Origin: Amphirosellinia nigrospora
Lineage: Eukaryota; Ascomycota; Sordariomycetes; Xylariales; Xylariaceae
Reading direction: 5' to 3'
Length of the DNA: 64,000 bases
Assembly (NCBI GenBank): GCA_004123355.1
Contig: SCHM01000006.1
Location: forward strand, 682,001 to 746,000
This document shows positions 24,023 to 37,507 of the stretch, in pieces. Position 1 is the first letter of the stretch, and each line of letters opens with the position of its first letter. The translations under genes were made by a program, and so were the position numbers. Below the pieces are notes generated by a model. The model did not search any database, was not told where the DNA came from, and saw nothing but the letters and a program-made list of their open reading frames with translations.

Positions 24023-27000
24023 GATGGCGGTAGATCGCCTACAAGGCCGTGATTTTAACTAGTAGGACTGGTTCTCATGGGAACGTCAATGGTATCGCTG
24101 GTGTAGCCGGCTGCAACCTTGACGTTTGGCCTTGTCCCTCACCGTCCTAATGTGCTTCTCAGGGCTCTCTCAAGTAAAGTAGAGTCTTGTCGGTTGTGGC
24201 CGTGGTAGTTCAGAGTCTATTCTTTTTTTTCTAACCAGATAATGCTGGGGTAGGCGTAGGTGAAAAGGAACTGGGTGAGTAGAAGTGGAAATGACTTTGA
24301 GGTTAAACGAGCGAGTTCTAGAGGGTCTTGGGTATCACAAGAAATTATTAGATGAAGATGGGTTTGCTTAGATGTTTCGGATAGTTGGCTATGCAATACG
24401 TCCAGAGGAGCCAAGATATTGTCAGTGAAGCGTGGTCGCGTTGCTAGGAGCTGTCATCATGATTGGGTATGCCTGGCCCCCCTCAACCAATGAAAGTTGT
24501 TATGATCACCTGAAAGCTCTTAATAATGAGGCGGCGCCAGGGCTCGACAATACGTCAGTTTAGTTGGGTTACTGTCAAGGGTTTCGCCAACAAGTGGAAC
24601 GTTTTTCAACAGTCATGATAAACTTGGAAGAGCCATTGCGGGAGAAGAGTGTCACAAGAGGGGCCACGTCGGGTGTGCAGCGTACTTTAGACATTAAAAG
24701 GGAAGAAAAGCTAAAACGTGATCCCTATAGCAAGCAGTGGACAGCATGTCAACGAAAATTATGTGGTCGTCTTAGTGGGGGACTCTTTGGCTAGGGCCTA
24801 AGTAGAGAAGCCTTGAAGTGACCAAGTATTGCAAGTACCAGGTGAGGAAGTCCAAGCGGAACAGGGGAGGGGTGTGAAAACAAAGTGGTGTATAAACATT
24901 GTAGGGTGGATCCAAGATCTAGTTTAGAAGCAGTTATTATGTGTCGGTCAGGTATTATAAGAGCAGTCGGGTTGATGGAAGGCATTGTTGCGTAGCGTAC
25001 CACTCACCAAACTAATTGCAAAAGGCAACACACTACTGGGAGAACAACGTACGAGTCGGTGAGACAGAACACCCTCTGAGGCAGTTCTAGGTCAGATACT
25101 AGATTCGACCATTACAATGGGATTTACGAGGCCAGTCGTCCTGTCTTTCTTGGGTAGGAGCCAAAGGTTAGGAAACGCAGCCGGTTACCCACGAGCCATT
25201 AACTGGGGCCGATGACATGGCCACGAAAGCATGCATGAGCTCGCAGAGAACAATTCACCGGCTGGCACACTAGATACATGTAGAGCGGCGGAATAATGAC
25301 GCAACTGGAGCGGCGAACCGAGGAAACGAAGCGGAAACCAAACGACGAACGAGAGGTACCGCGCGTGTCCTGGAGCTCCATGAACGTCTGGGCCGGGACA
25401 AGGGTAACACCGGGAAGGCATCAAGGAGTTGCCCTGAAGTTTGGACACGACAGTAGGAACCAGGATACCGTGTATAGAACACTAGGACCAGTAGGTAGAT
25501 CAAGCACTACACCGTGCCACTATGCACAGAACTCTCCACGATCCGAAGACATTGGACGAGCCCTCATGCTGCGGTAGGGTGGGCAGCACAAGGCTTATTA
25601 GAGGAGACGATGTTCGGGGGAGTCACATCAGTCGTTCTGGAGGTTCTGGCAGATAGATCTAAGTGGCGGTGGCTCTCATGAAACTGCTTGGTGAGTGGGG
25701 ACGATGAAACCAACAACGCTAGGTGCCATATGCTGGTGTTGCTGATGTGCATGGCGGACACGGCTTAGCTGCTGACGATGCTGCCCGGCTGGTGCTGCAA
25801 CGAGCTTGGACTACGGCAGCCTCTGTCGACCTAGGCGTGGCTGCATAGGGCGAACGAGGAAGTAATAAGTAGCTATTAGAGTTTTATTTGCAGTTCGCTG
25901 AGCTGTGCGTGCTGTGGATGTGAGTGGGGGGTACGGTAGCAACTCGTTTGCGCGCCTATGGCAATTATCCTGGTTAAAGGCTGCGTGGGCGGCGCATGCT
26001 CGGAGAGCGTTAACCGCAAAAGCCAACTGTTTGGCGGTGGTGCTTTGGCCCTCGAGCGTTCTCGCAAATAATCCCGCCCGGCATCTTCTCCGGCACAAGG
26101 TACATTGTCTGATTGCCAACCCGCTGCGCCGTCATGAACAAGCCTTTGTTCCCTCGGATGCGGGAAACGGGGCTTTTCTTGAACGTGGTGTCTGTGCGGG
26201 CCTCATCTAGATAGCCTTCAGCCCATCTTGCCCAACTCAGATCACACAATGCCTGTAAGACAAGCTTTGTCTCAACAACGCTCGCCAGTTTGGACACAAA
26301 TGCGCGCAGCATGGTGACGGCAGAGACAAGCCGTTCATGCCCGGTTGCCGGGAATACGTCTCTTGCTTGGGCTGGGAATGAACTGGCGGTCAGTTTTATG
26401 CATACTAGAAACACGCGCGCAACTTGTCATGGAAGTACCCATCCCTTATGCAGTACCCAAAAGCCTGCCTGTCTGATTCTCTCAACTGCCATGAACCATG
26501 ATCGACCTGGCTTATGCGGACGCGGATTGTCATTGGGAAAAGCCCGCACCGGGGCCCATCCTCGTACATGATACCTATGCCTGACAACTGCAGAGGCGCT
26601 GCGGCTTGACCTACTTGGCTGTATGTCCTAGGTATTGTCCCAGGTATGGGGGACTGCCCGTCACCTCCCGACCGCAAATACGTGGGAATGAGGCAAAGAA
26701 CTGTGGGTTGCGTATCTAGGGTCTGAATGGAAAACGGGATGCCTAGCAGGGGAGACGATGCCGGTAATGGCTAGCCTAGTGTGAACAAAATGTGCGATAG
26801 GGCCGCAGGCTGGTGGTGGTGGTGGTGTATTCGTACGATAATTGCAGCGAGCCAAGCCACCAAGGGAGTGCTCAGATCTTGCTGGCGTGCCTTGCACCTA
26901 CAACCAGGATTTGATTTCAAGCTTCGTTCATTCAAGTAGGGCAGCCCTTCACACCCGTTCTTGTCCCTGCGTACCCGAACGGATCGAAACGTATGACCAG

Positions 27001-28805
27001 GGTATATGGTTGATCGTCAGCCGGCTTGTTTGGCTGTTGCTGCCCGAGCGAGACGGATGATCACCAATTCCTATACTCCCGTTTGTGAATTATAATTATA
27101 GCTACTATAATAGGATTGACACTTCATAAGTTGCAAACGTCAGCGAAAGTTCTCAACCTCTTTAGACCTCGAAGGATCTAGAAATGCTGACGATGGACGC
27201 ACAAGCGCTTGCTTGCTTGCCCGTCATCTCTTTTCTTTGTCTGGAGGCTTGATCGAGTAACTCTCGGTAGAAATAGCATATATCGTCGAATGTTTCAATG
27301 TTTCGTCTCATACTATGCTGATAATAGCACTTGTATGGATGCAAACCTCGATAGATGAGGCTATCCCAAGGGTGAGCCACGGCACCGAGTGTGACGTGAG
27401 GTCAAGCAGGGCAAGGCGCATGTGCCTTTGTCTTTACTCGTCGCGCGTTCGAATAGTCTGTCCAAATCGACCAGTGAATCTCAAGACCACCCGGTTGGGC
27501 TCGTCCGCCCCCAAATCTTTGGGCCAGCCGTGATCCAACCATGATGACGGCCCGGTTTGGGATCTTCCGCCTTCGCCCACTTTTTATCTGGCCCGCTCTT
27601 CAGCTGCGTTGGCCTTGCATCAACGGCTGGACCTAGTCAACGCGTTAAACAGCGTGCATATACTGGTACGATGGGCTCAGCGATCTATGACCCAAATTAT
27701 GCCACCCACTACAATGTCACGTTGGCACTCTGGCATTTGGACGTCAGGCTGCATATTCATTGCCTCAACTTCATATTCACTTTAACGTATTGGGTTGTAG
27801 CGGAAGTGCTCAACCGTCCTCAATACCTGAACATTCTCTAGATCATAGCGCCTACTATCGATCCAGAATTACCCACCAACTTAAAAAACAGGGAGGGTAA
27901 CTGGAAAACTTAAGGCTGTGTTGAATCGGTTGACGACAGCGGATGACCGTCTGCTTGCACTTGGAGTGAATAGAGCGGTGAGCAGTCCAGTCCAGGCTTT
28001 TCTTAGGTAGGTGCCATCCATCTTGGACTGGGCATTAATGCGAGGCGTCGTCGATACACTCCACTCGTTTGGAGAAATGTTCTGGCGAAGAGTCAAAGTC
28101 GCATTACTTCGTATCTACTGACGAACTGGCCATGGCGCAGGGGCGGGCGCCGTCGCCTCGCCCCGAACGCCTCTTGTTCACGGGCTGGTTCTAAGAAAGC
28201 GGCGTAAATATATGACCTGTCCACTCGGACGGGTCACCGTTCAACGTCTTTGTGACCACACATCTGTTCGTTTGCTTGGCTGTGAAGTCATTGGCCCCAG
28301 TTGCCGTGTCCCCCCGGGTCGCTAACCCGCAAGCTGAGGCGAGAGGCACGGCGGCAGCATAGGTACCTAAAAGAAAAGCATTGTGCGGTCTGCCAGGAGG
28401 AGTAGAGACATGCGGCAGCTTGGACAGGTGAGGCGTGTCGGTATCCGGTCCTCATGGCAGATTCCCCGGCGCAATCTCGACGTGTACGCTACAGACGTCG
28501 ATGCTGCGAAGAGGCTGTCGTGTAGCAACCGAATTGGATTTCCAAAACGGTACAAACGGCGACGCCCAATGAAAATAACGTGTCAGTGCTGTTTCTGGTG
28601 ACACGCGACGGTAGGCGGAAGGATCTCGGCACCTGGGGTTTTTGGTGTAAGTGGTGTAAGTGTGGTGTAAGTGCAGATCGGCAGCCATCCTCACGTGCAG
28701 GTACAAGAAGAAAAAGAGGCCCGCAGGTAGAGTGCACTGGGTGTCTGTTGTTTGCATGTGTGATGTGTTGCTAGGTACTAACTACCAACTACGTACCTAA
28801 CTAAC

Positions 28806-28833
28806 CTGAGGTAAGGGTCCTGAGGTAAGGGTC
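28806..28833. repeat. 14-bp direct tandem repeat, 2 copies
   Basis: Unit CTGAGGTAAGGGTC is repeated twice without mismatch, in a CCTTAGG/ACCTAA-rich spacer. Confidence 0.9.
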
Positions 28834-29320
28834 CTTAGGTCCTGGAAGGGCAATATGTCATAGATAGATAGGTGCATCGGTAGCGGGAGGACGCATCACA
28901 ATAGACCCCTAAGGGAGAGAGACCTGTTCGTCCGCCTGCAGCCAATGTGGCATTCAGGTGATGTAGATAAGATTCTAATCTAAGTGGAATCGAGAATCAG
29001 GTACCGAGCGTGCCACGTTGCTGTGGCTGTGGCTGGAGTACCATGCTTGGCTAGCGGCAGATTAATAATTAACGGCATGGGCCACAGGAGCCACACGGGT
29101 TCGCCCTGTCCGACTTGCATGACACAACACAGTGATACCTACCTCGGCCAGGTCATGTCATGTATCGCGAACGTGGCCATTAGCCTGAGACTCTAAACTA
29201 GCTGCTGGCTGTACAGTACAAACGTGCTGCAAGGGAGCTATAATTACTTGAGTCTAGACTAGCCCATTCAGTTCAAAGCCATCAGCCCTACGTGGACACG
29301 CCTCGAGTCTGAAGTTGGAG

Positions 29321-29344
29321 GCATACGCATACGCATACGCATAC
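29321..29344. repeat. GCATAC hexamer, 4 copies
   Basis: Perfect hexanucleotide array about 180 bases upstream of the tubulin cofactor B start codon. Confidence 0.95.
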
Positions 29345-29362
29345 GTTCTGTTTCAGCAAACA

Positions 29363-29410
29363 AAGCATCCAGGCATCCAAGCATCCAAGCATCCAAGCAT
29401 CCAAGCAGCC
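29363..29410. repeat. AAGCATCC octamer, 6 near-perfect copies
   Basis: Six 8-base units; the second (AGGCATCC) and last (AAGCAGCC) each differ by one base. It lies in the probable 5' region of the tubulin cofactor B gene. Confidence 0.92.
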
Positions 29411-29526
29411 AACGCAGCCAAGGATCTGGGAACCACCGGCCATTACATAACCTAGTCTGACGTCTGGCCACGTTCACGCACGACGTCGCTGTTGTCATCT
29501 TACATACCTCCACAGCCAAGGGAAAC

Positions 29527-30382
29527 ATGGCAGATGTCCCACTTCTAGTCGTCTCGGAGAATTCCTCCTCCGAACGACGCATCACTCCTTCCTGGTCTAT
29601 CAGTCAGCTAAAGAGCAAACTGGAACCCGTTACTGGCATACCACCGACGTGCCAGCGTCTCAAACTGAAGACCTCGGCCAATGAGGTCATTGCCATCGAG
29701 GCGGACAACGAGGATGTCGCGTTTCTGTCCGACTTCCCCTTGGCCCTTACGCCGAACTACAGGTATGATACCCCCTTGAATGGTCTTCCATTGCCGCTTT
29801 TTCACCGATAGGGCCGATAGGCAAGCCTAGTCTGGACAGTATCTTACGACTGGGTTCCGGGTGAAATGACTCTGGAGGCTAACGCCGGTCAAGATTATTG
29901 ATACTCGGCCACCCAACGCGAGACTGAACCTGAATGACACCTCTGGGGTTGAGAAGTATGTCATGCCTGTTGAGGAGTATGAAAGGAAAACGGATTCAGT
30001 GTTAGCATGGAAGAAGGCCGAAAAGCTTGGTCGGTTTAATCCTGATGCACCCAGCCTCGAGAAAGCCAAGATCGATGCAAACGAGTATGAGATCAGAAGC
30101 CGAGGCGTCGAGGTTGGAAAGAGATGCAGGGTAGGTGGCGATGATACTCGGAGAGGCGAGATCAAGTTTGTCGGCGAAGTCAAGGAAATACCTGGCACCT
30201 TGGGCGCTTGGGTCGGCGTTCATCTCGACGAACCAGTCGGGAAGAATGATGGCAGCATAGGAGGTGTGCGGTATTGGGGAGCCGAGTCATCGCTCAAGCA
30301 CGGTGTCTTCGTGAGACCGGAACGTATCGAGGTTGGTGATTGGCCGGCTCTCGACGATTTAGAAGACATGGAAGAGATATAA
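29527..30382 (+). CDS. TBCB: Tubulin-folding cofactor B (CAP-Gly protein)
   Basis: Cofactor B binds alpha-tubulin released from chaperonin and, with cofactor E, helps form and dissociate tubulin dimers in the cytoplasm. Exons 29527-29762 and 29878-30382 (CAG|GTATGA ... GGAG|G) give an unbroken 246-residue protein. The N-terminal ubiquitin-like domain spans about residues 1-85 (SWSISQLKSKLEPVTGIPPT, VAFLSDFPLALTPN). Then come IIDTRPPNARLNLNDTSGVE, KYVMPVEEYERKTDSVLAWK and KKAEKLGRFNPDAP. The C-terminal CAP-Gly domain follows (GKRCRVGGDDTRRGEIKFVG, LGAWVGVHLDEPVGKNDGS, and the GKNDGSIGGVRYW core). It ends in an acidic LDDLEDMEEI tail, the usual EEVD/DEI-like feature. The acceptor has a poor pyrimidine tract, but an in-frame TGA just upstream leaves little choice. 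One of the few fully intact genes in the window. Confidence 0.95.
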
Positions 30383-33300
30383 CTCGCATTGGGCTTGTCT
30401 GTTTGCCCTCTCCAGACAAGCTAAATCGAATGTTGTTAGTGTGGCCAATATCCCAGTTTGAGACACGATACCCCACCATACATGGTCTACTCTATCTCGA
30501 ACTCCCTCAAGTCATTCGATACCCGGCGCTGTATCAGTATGGAACAGGACTTGTCGACGCCTTGGTTTCTGTGGCTTAGCTGCCGACAATAAAGTAGACA
30601 AAAATAGGGTTTCTACCCTCAATATCTCTTATGCCCTCATGCTTTTTAACACAAAGTTTTCTCTTGCCACCAGTAGATTGGTATTTCTCAATAAAACAAA
30701 TTGCCAATATACGACGATAAGCCATTAGAGAAAAGCTAGAACAATACTATGTATAACGCGATAGTATGCTATGTAACAGGTCGGTATCTTTTTTTTCGCG
30801 AGTCAATTCGTTGCCCTATATCATTCCAAATCGAATAGGGCTATAGCGCAGGACTGATTATACTCCTACCAATAATTACCCTGGCCCCGACCCCCTTGCT
30901 TCAAGCCACCTTCGGCAAATGTACCTAGGTAGTAGTCCCCGGGAGATCTGACATCAGTGAGAGACCTCAATCCTCGTCAGCTCTGCGCCGCCGGGGAAGG
31001 ATTGCACATACGCCAGGGTTACACGCCTTGACCCGAACCTACCGAAGAACCAATACATGTTATGTGAGAAAACCTGACCATCGATCATTTGATGCATTCC
31101 AAGGATTCCGAGGATCACCACGCTATGCAGCCGAACGGCGTCTATACATCTCATGAAACTCGGTGAACGCCTCAGCACCTCCTCTGCAGATTAGTATACA
31201 GCTTACGTACGTAAATAGCTGATACAAGTAAGAGGCGTAGCAGTGTTACAATGGACACCCTAGTGATCGCACTATGAGATAATTGTATGTCAAGCATTGA
31301 TTAATGGTTCGCAGCACTGGACAGAACTGGAGATCTGGTGGGTAAGATCTTGGCCCCCCACTCTCGAGATCTAACGAACAGCATGAACCACCTAGGTAAT
31401 GCCTAGGCGCTCGTGGAGCTGCGAGGTTGCTCGTTCCGCCTAACCTAGAACAGAAGAGACGGGAGTGAAGATACCGACGAACGGAAATTTCATCAACCAC
31501 GCAGAGGAGACATGACCGAATGCCGAATAGGACATACCCGAAGCGGATCGTCGCCTCTGTCATACCTTACATACCTACTGTATGCATAGGCGTGTACTCA
31601 GCTTCTGGAACATACATACATAGTAGTAAGGACGAAGACGCGGCGAATGGATGCTTGTAAATGCATTTGGCCTCTCATGATTGCTCGATTCCCGACCATC
31701 CGATACCACTCACCAAGACTGCATAAGCTGAGTAAACTTGTCAATAACTGGATTGAACTGAATAGTTAGGGATTCAGCGATGGCTGAGTCCTAGCTGACC
31801 TAAGTAGTGCTGGAACTGATGATGGAGAATAAAATAACGCGCATGTTTCGTAGTTAGGGTATTATTATAATCCCTTTTTTTACTTACACCTTGTTGTCAA
31901 AGATTACCGTGTAACCCACCTAGCACTAGTTATTATGTTACTATCATAAAAATAAACTATTTCCGAGGACGACTTATTGGTCCAAAATGGTCAATACTAC
32001 GCAGTTATCTGGTTCTTAGAAGAGTTGAGCTTAATGAAAAAGACAAAAGCGACATTCAACACCGTTGGTCTCGGATGGATATGAAGCAAGATCGGGGTTC
32101 TGCTATAAGTACGGACTCCGAAACTTAAAAAGGTTCTTCTTGGTCCAAGCTAATCGAAGGAGATTAAAAATGCGAGGTTGTATATATTGCCAATGATGCC
32201 AACCCCATAAATGGTGCTGCATGTCTTGAAGATTAATATTATATCTTGAAATTTCAATGCTAGGAAGTGTATAGATTTTTAAGTATCGCACATATATTCG
32301 GTATGTTAGTGTTCTTGCTTAGGTGCAAGTGGCCCAGTCCGTCTTACTATATTCAATGCTTTGTATACGTATGCTCCTCCTTGGCAGCAGTCAATTGGCT
32401 CTACGTCGCCATAATCTCTTGGTTGAGGAATTTGACGATGCGCTCATTCCAAAGGCCGAGATTCCAAATCCTCACATCTAAGCAAGCTAGTGCACAATAC
32501 CAACACGAGTAATGCAAATTCCTAATCTCAATCCCTGCCGCTCCTGTCAGATGGCCTAGGAAGGAAGGGAAAACCCGCTTTTGGCGTTCCCCACAGCACC
32601 CTTCAGCAACCTTAAGCACCCCTAAGCACCTAGACTGTGACAGCTATTGGGTGCGAATAGCGCTGAGATAGGCACTGAGATAGGCACTGTAGCATGCCCA
32701 GTTCGTCGTCTATTTACACAGCCCACTTGAGCCAAGTCCCCATTCCCATCCGGCTGCCGTGCCATAGCCCCAGCGCTAGCATCTCTAACGCCATCCCATC
32801 CCATTCCAAGGTGGGCTATCACCGCGATCCGTTCCGGATTTCTTTGTTCTTCATACTTGGTATGTGCCTACATAGTAGTAGTAGCTGTGCTGCACCGATC
32901 TATGCACACCCGGTTATTTGTGACGATGCCTTCACTTTCTCCTCTTTTTACTTAGTACCAGCCCAACGTTGTACACTAGATAGTGGCATGGCATGGTAGC
33001 ATCGCATTAACACAGCATCCCATCGCATCCCATCGCATAGCGCATAGCGTTCGCCTGGGGCTACTCGGAATCGAAACCACCATCATCAACACGTCAAACA
33101 CCAAGTCAACCCGGCGCTTGTTCTACCGACCCATCCCGTTGCGGGCATCGCCAGCGTCGCCGGCCCCTGTCGCCGATCAAGAAGCCACAGAAACACGGCC
33201 TGGCAGATCGCCCACTTCCTGACATTTCGTTGAGGCACCGTCGTAATTCCCCCGGATCTAGATGTGACACGCCCTCCCATAGCATTCACGACCTTCCAGA

Positions 33301-33563
33301 CCTGCTAGGTAGACACACCGAGGCGCAAACCAGCTCCAAATCACACCTCCCATCCAAACCACACTCCTCCTGCGCCTCGCAACCCGCGGCTGCAGCTGCA
33401 TCTGCATCTGCATTCTGCATTCTGCATTTGCATTCCGCACTCGACCTCGCCGCTTGCGGTATTCTCACCTCGTTCGGCTTGTGACTAGATATATCTTGTC
33501 CGGGAAGTCAAGCTGTCCTCCAACGCCGGCTTGTTGTGTAAACGTTCGACGACGATAGTGAGG
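30383..33563. other. Spacer (3.2 kb), AT-rich
   Basis: No frame above about 105 codons and no motif. Palindromic CCTAGG-containing words (for example near 30920 and 31392) and CATCGCATCC-type simple sequence near 33010-33050 are present. The last few hundred bases look like the promoter of the RING gene. Confidence 0.5.
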
Positions 33564-35316
33564 ATGGCAGCCACGGCTCCGATGGCCTTTGTTGGCAAGG
33601 CGTGTTTCGCCTTAGCCATCGCATTCCTCACCTGCCTTGTGTCTGCTCAAGATGCCTCTATTAATCCTTCAGACCTCACGCCCTACTTTGCTCAGTGGAA
33701 AATGACGCTGATGATCCAAACTGCTGCGAACGCACCGTACGGATCATCGTTCGATGTCGTGCCGCTGACAATTGAAGCTGGACTCCAGCAAACCGAGACG
33801 TCTAAGGTAGGTGTCCATCGTTGTGTCACATCTTGCTTTTTCAATCGCCCACGCCTTGTTAAACCGTGGCTGATAGTGTACAACTAGTTACCCGATATTA
33901 ACGGCGACCTCGTCATACTTGATTACTCTAATTTCACTCGGGTCAACTACGCAGGCAAAGTTGTTTACCTCTCTTGCGATTCAAACTCAACCGACCCCAA
34001 CTTGATTACGCCAATCACATGTTAAATACAATCATGACAAATTCCGAATTGCCAGATGCCATTCTGCTCTACAGCATGACTCAACGGATTTGCTTTCTTG
34101 GTGGCTCAGACCTACCATACACCCGCGTTTGGACAATGACAAGTCAGAGGATGCCGTCAAAGTTTGCGGGGTTCTCGCAGCAACCGCTACAGATCCGGTT
34201 GGAGCCACCATCACACCCAATATAAAAGATCCTCAGAACCCCCCGCCCCGCCCCGGTAGTACTTCAGCTATTGCCATGAGTATTCTATATAGCATTACGG
34301 GGCTGATCACCCTCCTCTTTTTGTCCATCATTGCCACCGGGGCCATACGAGCACATCGCAACCCGAGCGATATGGTCCCCGAGCGGGTGTTAATGGCAGA
34401 CCACGCCGGAGTCGTGCGAGAGGGATTGCTATGGCCATGCTCGAGACCTTGCCCATTGTCAAATTTGGTGAAGACGAAAGAAAGCCTGACGAGGAGACGG
34501 CGCTAGAGAATACTTCAAGAGTCCAACCGCAACCACAGAATGCCTCGCATGGAGTAACTGAAAGCACGTTGAACAATGATCCAACGGCCGAGTCATCTTC
34601 AGAGGCAGCTAATAGCACTACTTCCCAAAATGAACCAGAGATCACAGCTGCCGCAACAAGCATCACACCAGACAAAGCGAAAACCGCCGGCCAAGCCCGA
34701 AGAGGATCATCCGGGTTGCTCAATTTGTACTGAGGATTTCACAGTAGGCGAAGATGTACGAGTCTTGCCTTGTAACCATAAATTCCACCCAGCTTGCGTA
34801 GACCCTGGCTAGTAAACGTCTCCGGCACGTGCCCTCTATGGTAAGTTTCTATTATACTTGTGCCTCTTTTTATGCATAAAGCTAAAACCAACTCTATAGT
34901 CGCCTTGACTTGCGACCACCGGAGGATATTGAGCGCGAAGAGAACGACGAGTCCACTGCAGCACCGGATGGCACATCCACGACGCCAGCTAACAACCATC
35001 TGGCCCCTCCAGCCGAGGTCGATCAGGCAGCCGCAGGTGAGACGACACATAGACGACGTCGATCGCGACTATTAGACTGGAACAGACTCCGCCATGCCTC
35101 CGTAGACGAGCGTCTACAGGCTCTACGTCAATACAGGCAGTCGCAGCAGGGCTCGGACCCAGCATCTGGTGGCGCGGATGACGAACGTCGCCACTCCAGA
35201 TTAACAAACCGACTACGAGAGAGTTCCATATTCGGAGCGAGTCACGAAGTGATACTGCGACTTCGACTCCGGCTCCAGAACACTCACTTCCAGCTGTTTC
35301 AACTATACAGCACTAA
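33564..35316 (+). CDS. PA-TM-RING-type membrane RING-H2 E3 ubiquitin ligase
   Basis: A predicted endomembrane ubiquitin ligase. Exon 1 (33564-33806) encodes a signal peptide ([20 protein letters not shown]) and the start of a lumenal domain. Exon 2 (33888-34840) continues [16 protein letters not shown] and [11 protein letters not shown], then a transmembrane helix ([20 protein letters not shown]) and the juxtamembrane [20 protein letters not shown], which is characteristic of this fungal family. The RING-H2 finger reads [25 protein letters not shown], and TCPLCR across the intron 34841-34899. Exon 3 continues [15 protein letters not shown] with a basic, disordered tail. About six single-base breaks occur (near 34018, 34083, 34368, 34692, 34803 and 35218). 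The last shifts the tail into [20 protein letters not shown] and a TAA at 35316; the uncorrected frame would run to 35371. Substrates are unknown. Confidence 0.87.
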
Positions 35317-37507
35317 ATTTGTCATCTCAGCCGTGGGCCCTTTTTATGGCCATGGAGATGTGAATTCTTGAAAATGATAAGTGGGACTTCAATGGCGGAC
35401 TCGAGTTACACCTACGCGGTTGTTCGGCGTTACAACTAATCAGGTCATGGAAGTGATTGTTTGTTATAAATTGCATCTTTAGGCGTTGGGCGCGTATCAT
35501 CGACTTGTCTTGTCATTACGCATGATAAGATGAACCAGGGGTTTTTGGAGGCTACCGGTATTTATGGCTTTGCGGAATGAGGTGGTGATACCATTTTTGG
35601 GAGGATATTGCATGATATAAAAAAACAGAGTGGCAGGCTCGGCTGAGCCGTAACATACATAGCACCTGCATTGACCGTACATGAATGTAAATGCATTTTT
35701 TTATGATTATCAAATTCATGGTATAACTTGACTAATAGCCACCTCGCCTAAGCAGGTCGGTAGGTTTGGGTTCATGCGAGTATGCCCCAAAAAGTGTTAG
35801 CACGGTGGCGACAATCCGGTCTCATGATGATCCTCTCAACCTTAATATAACGACGACAAATCGACGATGTAACGCTACTGGACTTCAATTGGTAAGGTCC
35901 GGTTGAAGCAGAAAAGATTCCGTATGCGTGGTTCTGCTAAGCATATTTTTATTAAGCTTGCCTGAGAAGCTTCTTTTTAATCTAGAGTTGACAGTTTGTT
36001 TTTGGTTGTTATGGTTCACAAGTGAGTTATTACTCATTTTTATATGATCTTGCTTGTTCGGTATTTAAGCTAGCAGTGTTGTTCTATTTCTATTAAACAA
36101 CAAAGTATGTAAGTCGGGGGATAAATAAATATGGAGATTTTACTAATTATCCAGCTGTTGTTTGGAATACAAGCCAGGTGCGGGTAAGGCAACTAACCGT
36201 ATGAAATCCACGACGGGAGACTTCATTCGATTGGGAGACTTCATTCGATTGCTATCCCAACTTATCCTCAGTACGGTAAGAAGAGGGACAGAAGACGTAA
36301 AGTTCGTACCCCATAAACCCCCCTCCTACGTATCTTAAGGGATAGACTTAGACTTAAAACACGAAAACAACGACAAGAAAATTTTATTTCACCTTGATGC
36401 CCAATGATATCTCCTTTCCTTCTCTCCTCTCCTTCCTCTTCTCTACCATTCTCACAATAATCAACCAGCTCTACACGTACTTCATCATTGTCACCATTAG
36501 AAAAAGCTACATGCCCGCGAGGTATTTTTCCGAGCTTACACTTATACATACATACATACATATACACCTCATGAGGTACTTTTCTTACGTACGGCTAACT
36601 AATTAACTCACCGACCAAATATCTAACCACACGCCTTCCATCCATGTACAAACAACAAGCATCATGACTCTGTATCTCACACCGGCCCAGCTTACACATA
36701 TCATACATACCACACATACGTACATACATACATACCTCAACATCCCACTCTCACCGCTCGCACATCCGACCACGTAGCCCCCGGTCGTTTTTTTTTCTTT
36801 CCTCTTCTCACATAAACAAGTTTGATCTCGCATATATAGTACGGTGTATTATATGACCATGTTGTCATGAGTCAGCGTCGGCGCACAAACACGTCGCGCC
36901 TGCAAATATTTCTCGTTGGTGCGAAGTGAGCGTTCCCATGTGTATACAGGAAAGGTTAGACTAAAAAATCTAGCTAAACACACATCCCTTTAATCTGTGC
37001 GCTATACTATATCGTATCCTTGCTAAGTCAGTTACCGAGTAGCGATGTAGGATGCTTTCGAACGACGGGTTTTCAGCCTTATACCGTTGGCCGAATTTAC
37101 CAGTACCATGGCACAAATAGCGATCGCTATACTTCTTTGGGGTCATGTTAAAAGTCTACCAACGATGCGCACGACACGAGAAAGTAAAATGAACAAGGCT
37201 CGTAAGCCATTGTGTCCTGGTATTTCATAGACTCGTAAATCTATCCTTTTGTACTTCCCCTGTTTCCCTTCCACCCGTGCCTAAGTATATTTGTCCTACA
37301 ACCACAAGATGATCGCCGGGTCATAGCACCCGAACCACTAAGGCAGCGGTGAACATGTTCCGAACGAAAGCGGTTTCCAATCATATAAAATTATGTACAA
37401 ACGAAGAAAAAGGGATAGTTGAAGATCACATTCCCAATCTAAAATCATCTCTTCCCAGATGGCAATACAAGAAGAGAAGATAATGTTTACATGTATTCAA
37501 GCGGCGC
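35317..37507. other. Convergent spacer with simple sequence
   Basis: Between the RING and GH128 gene 3' ends. Very AT-rich, with an 18-base direct duplication (36215-36250) and two ATAC/CATA microsatellite patches (about 36541-36565 and 36719-36740). No supported gene. Confidence 0.5.
36215..36250. repeat. 18-bp perfect tandem duplication
   Basis: Unit GGGAGACTTCATTCGATT occurs twice head-to-tail. Confidence 0.95.

Larger units (their letters stand above)
24023..29526. other. Long spacer (5.5 kb) without recognisable gene
   Basis: Overlapping short open frames occur on both strands, with a stack on the minus strand at 25811-26677 (frames of 102, 134 and 90 codons) that I cannot match to a family. 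Small repeats occur at 28806-28833, 29321-29344 and 29363-29410. No transposon ends or tRNA boxes seen. Confidence 0.4.

Noticed and set aside
24400-29500. Possible transposon or virus-like relic
   Set aside because: I found no terminal repeats, target-site duplications or reverse transcriptase, integrase or transposase motifs here or elsewhere in the window.
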